Of a stretch of DNA of 19,752 bases, positions 15,188-19,752 are shown one piece after another (position 1 is the stretch's first letter; the number at the start of each line of letters is the position of its first letter). The translations under genes were made by a program, and so were the position numbers. The stretch is from an uncultured Veillonellaceae bacterium (GTDB lineage: Bacteria; Bacillota; Negativicutes; Veillonellales; Megasphaeraceae). The notes beneath the pieces are model-generated. The model saw only the letters and a program-made list of their open reading frames with translations, did no database searches and was not told the DNA's origin. The stretch lies in contig UREG01000027.1 of the NCBI GenBank assembly GCA_900546795.1, forward strand, positions 1-19,752, given 5' to 3'.

Positions 15188-15625
15188 GGTATTACCATTT
15201 ATTTCATTGTCGAAGGAGTATCCTCCATAGACCCTACGCTTACCGTACCGCCGCTGATAGTTACCTTATTATTACTTACCGAGCCTCCTCCAGAGTATCC
15301 TCCATAGACATCGCCGCTTACCGTACCGCCGTTGATAGTCACGGTATTATTATCTACCGAGCCTAGTCTAGAGCCTCCTCCATAGACATAGCCGCTTACC
15401 GTGCCGCTGTTGATGGTTACCTGATTCCCATTCACCAAACTAATTACACTATATCCGCCATAGACCGCACCCGTTACCGCACCGCCGCTGATGATTACCG
15501 TATTATCATCGGCACCATTGCCGCCATAGCCGCCATAGACCGTACCGCTTACCGTACTGCTGTTTATGGTTACCTGATTCCCATTCACCAAACCAGTTTC
15601 ACTATATCCGCCATATAGGTTTACG
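15060..15625 (-). repeat. Y-G-G-Y repeat array in module B, containing the frameshift
   Basis: About seven units in transcription order run from L-Y-G-G-Y-S-E-T-G (near 15610) to A-S-L-W-G-S-N-N (near 15065). Units share nearly the same DNA around the Y-G-G-Y codons (TCTATGGAGGATACTC in two neighbours). The array is lower in G+C than the barrel region. Confidence 0.75.
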
Positions 15626-17748
15626 GCATGTTTCTCATCCCCTAAGGTTACTCCCGAAATGGTAAGGCTTCCTTTGGATGCACCCCCATTAAGACTATAG
15701 ATCCCGGCAATCTTCGATGCATTTACCGAGGTATCTACCGTCAGTTCCGTTGTAGTTCCCGTGGAAGTTTCGCTGCTGTCGATATAGGTGCCGGCTAAGA
15801 TGGAGTCTGTTACCGAAAAGGAAATAGCATTCGCATCAAGCTTCAACCCGCCAAACTGATGCACGCGCACGCCGTTGTCCGTCTCTTTTACGAGATCTTC
15901 CGGCTTCATTGCTTGCAGCGCGTTTGCATTCGCCAAGCTATCCAGACCTGTCGTATTCTCTCCGCCTAAGATCGTATACGAAGTGCCGGCTGCCAAATCC
16001 AGGCTTTCCGATACCTTCAAGCTGTCTATCGTAACCGTCGCTCCGGCAAAGTTTGAAGCACCAGTCAGGGAAATATGGGCATCGCCTGCTGCGGTGATAT
16101 TCCCCAGGTTGATCGTATCAAAATTATTTACCTGCTTGATCGTACCGCTCCAGTCGGCCAAATTCAAGATATTGTCGCTTCCGTTATTTGATCCCCACAG
16201 CGATGCCTGGCTCACATCGGCATCTCCGCTGATGATCACGGTATTGTCAGAAGCCTCTCCTCTTTCAGCATATCCAGCATAGACCGTACCGCTTACCGTA
16301 CCGCCGCTTATGGTCACGGTATTATCAGCTGCCACTGCTCCTTCACTATATCCGCCATACACATCGCCCGTCACCGTACCGCTGTTTATATTCACGGTAT
16401 TATTCCTTGCGTCTGACTTTTCACCATAGCCGCCATACATATAGCCGGTTACCGCACCGCCGCTGATGGTTACCTCATTATCACTTGCATAGTCTCCATC
16501 TCCGGCGGCGTATCCGCCATAGACCTCACCCGTCACCGTACCGCTGTTTATGGTTACCTGATTCCCACTCACCAAACTAGTTCCACTATATCCGCCATAC
16601 AGTTCTACAAAACTTTCTTCACTTCCTAAGGTTACTCCCGAAATGGTAAGTTTTCCATTGGATGCATTCGCTAATGAGGAAAGAACATAGATCCCGGCAA
16701 ATTTCGTCGCATTTACCGAGGTATCTACCGTCAGTTCCGTTGTAGTTCCTGCGGAATCGTTGCTGCTGCCGATATATTGCCCTGCCAAGATGGACTGCGT
16801 TACGGCTGCCGACACGCCCGTATTCGAGACCTCAATATCCCCAAATTCCATGACGCGGGCAGCCTTCTGCGTCCCTATGGTTATCTCCTTTGCTATCTTC
16901 GAAAGCGACACGCCCGATGTCGTTACCTTGCCTGCGTCCAAATTGCTTACGCCGCTGATCAAAGACAGGGTTTCGCCTTCAGCTTTATCGATATCGTCTT
17001 TTAACTCCACGCTCTTGATCGTAACCGTCGTTCCCTGGAGATTGGCGCCGTTCACGGCAATAAGGCCGCCGTCATTGCCTACCTGCAGGTTCGTCAGGTT
17101 CAGGTTTTGGATATTGGATATTCCTTTGACCTTGCCGCCCCAGTTTTCAAAGTTCAGCGTATTGCCCAGATTCGTTTTATCCGAGCTGGTCGCTATGCCG
17201 CCGCTGATGGACGCATTGGATACGTCCGAATTATTTTTGATATTGATTGTATTGTTTTTTGTTTCCAGACCGACGCCGCCGTCGATCGTGCCGGAAAAGG
17301 CTACATTATCCAACGTGATGGTATTATTGCTGGCTGCCTGTTCCTGCGCCAGCTCATCGCCCTCACTGTAACCGCCGTAGATCGCTCCGCTAAGCGTCAT
17401 GTTTTTCAAGGAAATGGTATTATTGGAAGCCGCGGCCCCCGCTGCCGAATACCCGCCGTAAATGCGGATATACTCTTCGGTAATCGGGCTCTCGCTGCTC
17501 TCGCCGCTAACCGTGATCGTATTGCCGGACGCAGAAGTGCTGTGATACAGCCGCCAGCCGGTATCGGGAGCGCTTGGCTTATCTACCTTATGAAACCATG
17601 CGGATTCCTGCTCTGCTTTTTTCTCCGTATACTCTGCGGCGGAGGATATCGTCAAATCCTCTGCCTGCGCCGTACTCATTGCTGCGCCCCAAATCGTCAT
17701 TCCTGCCAGCGCCCATACCGCCAGCCTATTCCTCTCTCTTTTTTTCAT
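15199..17748 (-). CDS. Autotransporter adhesin, N-terminal fragment (signal peptide plus passenger), ended by a frameshift
   Basis: This is an 849-codon frame. The signal peptide (residues 1-29) has a K-K-R-E-R-N-R basic start, a hydrophobic core and an A-Q-A cleavage site before E-D-L, directing Sec export. The passenger follows: a first partial module with I-Y-G-G-Y-S units, then module A and half of module B, rich in Gly, Ser, Thr, Asn and Val, with I-S-G-G-T-V-x-G-x-V-Y-G-G-Y turns typical of a beta-helical adhesin. The last 11 residues (V-G-S-M-E-D-T-P-S-T-M-K) are out of frame and end at TAA. I chose the ATG at 17748, because AGGAG lies six bases upstream and the signal peptide is then normal; the ATG at 17778 has no ribosome site. 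Without the barrel, the product would reach the periplasm but not the surface. The full-length protein is a type V secreted adhesin by family; its ligand is unknown. Confidence 0.87.
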   Translation of the reverse strand: MKKRERNRLAVWALAGMTIWGAAMSTAQAEDLTISSAAEYTEKKAEQESAWFHKVDKPSAPDTGWRLYHSTSASGNTITVSGESSESPITEEYIRIYGGYSAAGAAASNNTISLKNMTLSGAIYGGYSEGDELAQEQAASNNTITLDNVAFSGTIDGGVGLETKNNTINIKNNSDVSNASISGGIATSSDKTNLGNTLNFENWGGKVKGISNIQNLNLTNLQVGNDGGLIAVNGANLQGTTVTIKSVELKDDIDKAEGETLSLISGVSNLDAGKVTTSGVSLSKIAKEITIGTQKAARVMEFGDIEVSNTGVSAAVTQSILAGQYIGSSNDSAGTTTELTVDTSVNATKFAGIYVLSSLANASNGKLTISGVTLGSEESFVELYGGYSGTSLVSGNQVTINSGTVTGEVYGGYAAGDGDYASDNEVTISGGAVTGYMYGGYGEKSDARNNTVNINSGTVTGDVYGGYSEGAVAADNTVTISGGTVSGTVYAGYAERGEASDNTVIISGDADVSQASLWGSNNGSDNILNLADWSGTIKQVNNFDTINLGNITAAGDAHISLTGASNFAGATVTIDSLKVSESLDLAAGTSYTILGGENTTGLDSLANANALQAMKPEDLVKETDNGVRVHQFGGLKLDANAISFSVTDSILAGTYIDSSETSTGTTTELTVDTSVNASKIAGIYSLNGGASKGSLTISGVTLGDEKHAVNLYGGYSETGLVNGNQVTINSSTVSGTVYGGYGGNGADDNTVIISGGAVTGAVYGGYSVISLVNGNQVTINSGTVSGYVYGGGSRLGSVDNNTVTINGGTVSGDVYGGYSGGGSVSNNKVTISGGTVSVGSMEDTPSTMK
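15233..15237 (-). other. Frameshift site: one base missing in a repeat unit
   Basis: A neighbouring unit reads GTAAGC, GGCGAT, GTCTATGG. Here the same place reads GTAAGC, GTAGG, GTCTATGG, so five bases stand where six are expected. Shifting frame here restores V-Y-G-G-Y-S-F-D-N-E-I-N-G-N-T-V-I-I-S-G-G, a normal repeat, and joins the two frames. The longest run at the site is only three G, so simple homopolymer slippage is not obvious. It could be a real mutation or a sequencing or assembly error. Confidence 0.9.
16183..16233 (-). repeat. 51-base segment identical to 15053-15103 (copy in module A)
   Basis: This is the second copy of the identical segment, about 1.13 kb from the first, at the same place within the preceding module. 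It encodes the same S-G-D-A-D-V-S-Q-A-S-L-W-G-S-N-N closing stretch. Confidence 0.85.
16190..16605 (-). repeat. Y-G-G-Y repeat array in module A
   Basis: About six units run from L-Y-G-G-Y-S-G-T-S through V-Y-G-G-Y-A, M-Y-G-G-Y-G, V-Y-G-G-Y-S and V-Y-A-G-Y-A to A-S-L-W-G-S-N-N. Each has N-x-V-x-I-x-G/S-G-x-V before the Y-G-G-Y turn. Confidence 0.75.
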
Positions 17749-17786
17749 CGTTCTCTCCTTTTCTCGTAAATTATTCAATGCTGATG

Positions 17787-17815
17787 TTCCTGCCCATCGA
17801 GGCTTCGGACAGGAA
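17787..17815 (-). promoter_or_regulatory. Leader hairpin of the autotransporter mRNA
   Basis: TTCCTGCCC (17787-17795) and GGACAGGAA (17807-17815) can form a 9-bp stem (one G-U pair on the RNA) with an 11-base loop, inside the roughly 100-base leader between the putative promoter and the ribosome site. No T run follows, so it is not a terminator. It may affect mRNA stability or translation. Confidence 0.4.
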
Positions 17816-17852
17816 ATGGCTCTGCAGCCCTATTTTCTACTATTTCTATATT

Positions 17853-17882
17853 AGAATAGCAAATCATTTGGGGATTCTTCAA
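17853..17882 (-). promoter_or_regulatory. Putative promoter of the autotransporter gene
   Basis: On the minus strand TTGAAG (17882-17877), an 18-base spacer and TATTCT (17858-17853), with TGC before the -10 box (extended -10). It implies a leader of about 100 bases. It lies in the divergent region shared with queG. Confidence 0.5.
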
Positions 17883-17983
17883 GTCCCTTTGCCCATTATC
17901 TTTCTAAAATTTTCCTTACATCTATTTAAATTCTTATTTTATTTTCATCTTCTGCGCAAGAGGTTGGCGGAGTATGGTATACT

Positions 17984-17992
17984 CATATCATC
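17984..17992 (+). promoter_or_regulatory. Extended -10 promoter element of queG
   Basis: TGG followed directly by TATACT lies about 20 bases before the start codon; no good -35 box is present at 16-18 bases. The expected leader is very short, with AAGGAG immediately following. Confidence 0.5.
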
Positions 17993-18012
17993 GATAAAGA
18001 AGGAGTATGGAT

Positions 18013-18894
18013 ATGTCAGTAGCTTCATGTATGGCGGAGATCGCCAAAACCGCTGCCGGGTACGGCCTTCCTTTCGGCGCGGCAAGTCCTGGGATCAGCG
18101 AATCGGAGCAGGAACGGCTGGCTTCTTATCCGCCGGTTCCGTTTGCGCCGGCGGAGATGGGCGTCCGTAAGAGCGGTATTGCCGCAGCGTTTCCCGTGCG
18201 GTCTGTGCTGGTATTTTTGTTTCCCTATTATCGCCGCGCCGCAGAAATGAATCTGTCGCAATACGCGCAGTGCGTCGATTATCACAGAATCGTGCCGCAG
18301 TATTTGCAGGTGTTTGCCGAGATACTGCACCGGCATTTTCCGGCAGCGCAGAGCCAGATCCAGACGGACGCGACGCCGGTATTGGAACGGTATTTTGCCT
18401 GGAAAGCGGGGCTGGGGGTAATCGGCAGGAATCATTGCCTGATTCACCCGGTATATGGGTCGTATTGTTTTATCGGCTCGATTGTTACGGATGCGGCGCT
18501 GCCCGCGGCTGTGCCGCTTGCCGGTTCGTGCCGGGGCTGCGGCCGCTGTCTGGCGGCATGTCCGGGGAATTGTCTTGACTGCGGGGATTTTTTTTCCTGC
18601 CGGTCCTATCTTACGCAGAAAAAAGGCGAATTGTCCGCTGCGGAGCAGGCAATCCTTCGCCGGTCGCCGCTGTTGTTCGGCTGTGATGTGTGTCAGGACG
18701 TGTGTCCCCACAACCGCAGTATCCCGGATACGCCGATTCCGGAATTTTTGTCGCCTCGGCTGCCCCTGCTCGATACGGGGGAGCTGGAAGGGCTGACCAA
18801 CCGGCAGTTTAAGGAGCGATACGGCGATTTTGCATTTGCCTGGCGGGGAAAGGCCGTACTGCTTCGCAATCAGGCACTGCTGTCTTCTTCATAA
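18013..18894 (+). CDS. queG: Epoxyqueuosine reductase QueG-like protein, short form without the HEAT domain
   Basis: This 293-residue cytoplasmic iron-sulfur/cobalamin enzyme matches QueG, which reduces epoxyqueuosine to queuosine at tRNA position 34. The DUF1730 domain (about 1-160) contains D119-A-T-P-V-L-E-R, the place of the catalytic Asp, followed by A-G-L-G-V-I-G-R-N (132-140) and G-S-Y-C-F-I-G (149-155). Two 4Fe-4S motifs follow: C173-x2-C176-x2-C179-x3-C183-P, then S-C196-R-S-Y-L-T, and G-C224-D-V-C227-Q-D-V-C231-P-H-N. It stops after L-L-R-N-Q-A-L-L, where longer QueG proteins (E. coli about 379, B. subtilis about 386 residues) go on into HEAT-like repeats. Start choice: AAGGAG is seven bases before the ATG at 18013 but only one base from the ATG at 18007. 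It is monocistronic, with its own terminator. No preQ1 riboswitch was seen. The family call is good; the activity of the short form is inferred. Confidence 0.85.
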   Translation: MSVASCMAEIAKTAAGYGLPFGAASPGISESEQERLASYPPVPFAPAEMGVRKSGIAAAFPVRSVLVFLFPYYRRAAEMNLSQYAQCVDYHRIVPQYLQVFAEILHRHFPAAQSQIQTDATPVLERYFAWKAGLGVIGRNHCLIHPVYGSYCFIGSIVTDAALPAAVPLAGSCRGCGRCLAACPGNCLDCGDFFSCRSYLTQKKGELSAAEQAILRRSPLLFGCDVCQDVCPHNRSIPDTPIPEFLSPRLPLLDTGELEGLTNRQFKERYGDFAFAWRGKAVLLRNQALLSSS

Positions 18895-18910
18895 CCGCCG
18901 CCTTTCTGAC

Positions 18911-18940
18911 CGCCTCGGCGTATCTTCCGGGGCGTTTTTT
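18911..18940 (+). terminator. Rho-independent terminator after queG
   Basis: CGCCTCGG (18911-18918) pairs with CCGGGGCG (18927-18934) with one G-U pair and an 8-base loop, followed by six T. It lies 16 bases after the queG stop codon. Confidence 0.85.
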
Positions 18941-18989
18941 GTGTCTTTATATAATTTAGCTATATTTCATAGGGAAAATATGCGGTAGT

Positions 18990-19018
18990 TTGACATTCTT
19001 TTTTTCTTGTACGATAAT
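18990..19018 (+). promoter_or_regulatory. Near-consensus promoter of the DUF6198/YczE-like gene
   Basis: TTGACA (18990-18995, perfect -35), a 17-base T-rich spacer and GATAAT (19013-19018, 5 of 6). It lies about 40 bases before the chosen ATG and rules out the open-frame start at 18990. Confidence 0.85.
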
Positions 19019-19058
19019 AGTATTTATCACTATTTCTATGGGAAAGAAGGATTTTTTT

Positions 19059-19703
19059 ATGGCTGTTGTAAAACAATATAGTATTTTTCTCCTGGGGCTG
19101 ACGTTTATGGCGCTGGGAATTGATCTGATCGTGAAAAGCGATTTGGGGACAACGCCGATTTCCAGTCTGCCATATGTGTGGAGTCTGGCGTTTCCCTGGA
19201 CGCTGGGAGAGTTCAATTTTGCGGTCAGTTTTTCTTTTTTTCTTGTGCAGCTTTTGCTTTTGGGACGGGCGTTCCCGCGGGTGCAGTGGCTGCAGCTGCC
19301 GATGACCTTTATTTTTTGTCTGTTCATCGATTTGTTTATGGATATGCTTGCCAATTTCCATCCGGAAGGGTATGTGCTGCGGTTTATCGTGCTGCTCGCC
19401 GGGTGCCTGGCTATGGGGATCGGCGTGACCTGCGAACTGGTCGGCAAAGTAGTCATGCTTCCCGGGGAAGGCGCGGTCAAGGTGATTTCCGATCGCTGGC
19501 ATTGGGATTTCGGGAAAGTGAAGATTGCCTTTGACTGGACGCTGGTCGGCCTTGCTGCGGTTTCTTCTCTCGTTTTTTTCCAGACGGTGGAAGGGATACG
19601 GGAAGGAACGCTGATCTCGGCGTTTACTACGGGGCTGCTCGTCAAGTGTTTTATGTATTTTATTATGAAGTCCGTATTTGCTCATCGGCTTCGGCAGGTA
19701 TAG
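19059..19703 (+). CDS. DUF6198 / YczE-YitT-like integral membrane protein
   Basis: This 214-residue inner-membrane protein has about five or six hydrophobic helices. The N-terminal part L-G-I-D-L-I-V-K-S-D-L-G-T-T-P-I-S-S-L-P-Y-V follows the conserved K-A/S-D-L-G-T-S/T-P-I-S-S-L-P-Y-V-x-S signature of the YczE-like (COG2364/DUF6198) family, and T-L-G-E-F-N-F follows soon after. A central acidic helix, F-I-D-L-F-M-D-M-L, and a glycine-rich helix with G-I-G-V-T-C-E-L-V are also seen. The function of the family is unknown; a transport role is often supposed. The ATG at 19059 has AAGGA seven bases upstream; the frame opens earlier, at 18990, but that would cover the promoter. It follows the queG terminator, so it is an independent unit. 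Confidence 0.82.
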   Translation: MAVVKQYSIFLLGLTFMALGIDLIVKSDLGTTPISSLPYVWSLAFPWTLGEFNFAVSFSFFLVQLLLLGRAFPRVQWLQLPMTFIFCLFIDLFMDMLANFHPEGYVLRFIVLLAGCLAMGIGVTCELVGKVVMLPGEGAVKVISDRWHWDFGKVKIAFDWTLVGLAAVSSLVFFQTVEGIREGTLISAFTTGLLVKCFMYFIMKSVFAHRLRQV

Positions 19704-19730
19704 CGAACGCGGATCTTATGTTGGCGCAAT

Positions 19731-19752
19731 AAAAAACCGGCAGGCCTTTGCC
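19731..19752 (-). terminator. Partial terminator at the right edge, for a convergent gene outside the window
   Basis: On the minus strand GGCA, AAGGCC, TGCC, GG is followed by six T. If two further C bases lie just outside the window, the stem would be CCGGCA/TGCCGG. It probably ends a leftward gene beyond 19752 and may also serve the membrane-protein gene. Confidence 0.45.

Larger units (their letters stand above)
13240..17500 (-). repeat. About five tandem passenger modules of roughly 0.6-1.1 kb each
   Basis: Each full module begins with S-I/L-L-A-G-x-Y and T-T-E-L-T-V...A-G-I-Y, then L-Y-G-x-Y-S. A variable array of Y-G-G-Y units follows, then a W-G-G-K-V/W-S-G-T-I cap with N-F-D-x-I, N-D-G-G-L, L-D-x-A-x-G-D-T-L, and a D-N-G-V-R-V-H-x-F end. 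Ends are near 16850 (first module, lacking the header), 15860, 14725, 13910 and 13240. The period is not constant because the inner Y-G-G-Y array differs in copy number (about 6, 7, 4 and 2 in the last four). Confidence 0.75.

Noticed and set aside
14250..17470. CRISPR-like repetition of short similar segments
   Set aside because: Repeats are degenerate, in frame, without unique spacers of constant length, and encode Y-G-G-Y passenger units; no cas genes nearby.
17749..18012. Riboswitch (for example preQ1) before queG
   Set aside because: The distance from the extended -10 element to the start is about 20 bases, too short for a riboswitch, and no pseudoknot pattern was seen.
18990..19058. 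Upstream start of the right-edge membrane protein
   Set aside because: This stretch holds the TTGACA/GATAAT promoter; the ATG at 19059 has the proper ribosome site.

Overview
The window looks like a chromosomal segment of a diderm (outer-membrane) Firmicute, most likely class Negativicutes (a Megasphaera/Dialister/Acidaminococcus-like organism; the genus cannot be fixed from sequence reading alone). Two facts point there. A typical Firmicutes block (YybS-like protein, GdpP, ribosomal protein L9, a LonC-type protease, DnaB, with RNase J upstream) lies beside a gene for a large outer-membrane autotransporter, which needs an outer membrane. Base composition is about 55% G+C over most genes and drops toward 41-46% in the partial gene at the left edge.

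Layout. Almost everything from 1 to 17748 is on the minus strand, so transcription runs right to left. In transcription order: a giant autotransporter adhesin gene split by a one-base frameshift (17748-12242); a strong, bidirectional-looking terminator; RNase J (11841-10183, TTG start); then a tight five-gene cluster yybS-like, gdpP, rplI, lonC, dnaB (10077-3385) with gaps or overlaps of only a few to about 40 bases; a sodium:solute symporter (3305-1872) closed by a UUCG-loop terminator; a class I/II aminotransferase (1779-616) with its own promoter and terminator; and the first 165 codons of an FGGY-family sugar kinase, which runs off the left edge. From 18013 the genes point right: a short QueG-like epoxyqueuosine reductase with its own terminator, then a DUF6198/YczE-like membrane protein with a near-consensus promoter.

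How the genes fit together. RNase J (RNA decay), GdpP (c-di-AMP breakdown), L9 (ribosome), LonC (protein quality control) and DnaB (replication) form a housekeeping neighbourhood that is largely conserved in Firmicutes. The notable local difference is the Lon-family protease sitting between rplI and dnaB. The symporter, aminotransferase and sugar kinase are independent metabolic or uptake genes. The autotransporter is the most variable element: its passenger is built from about five copies of a long module, each holding a variable number of short Y-G-G-Y repeats, and some stretches are identical at the DNA level between modules.

No tRNA, rRNA, insertion sequence, CRISPR array or prophage was found. 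I found no convincing novel multigene system. The best leads are the frameshifted modular autotransporter, the leader hairpins and the lonC placement.
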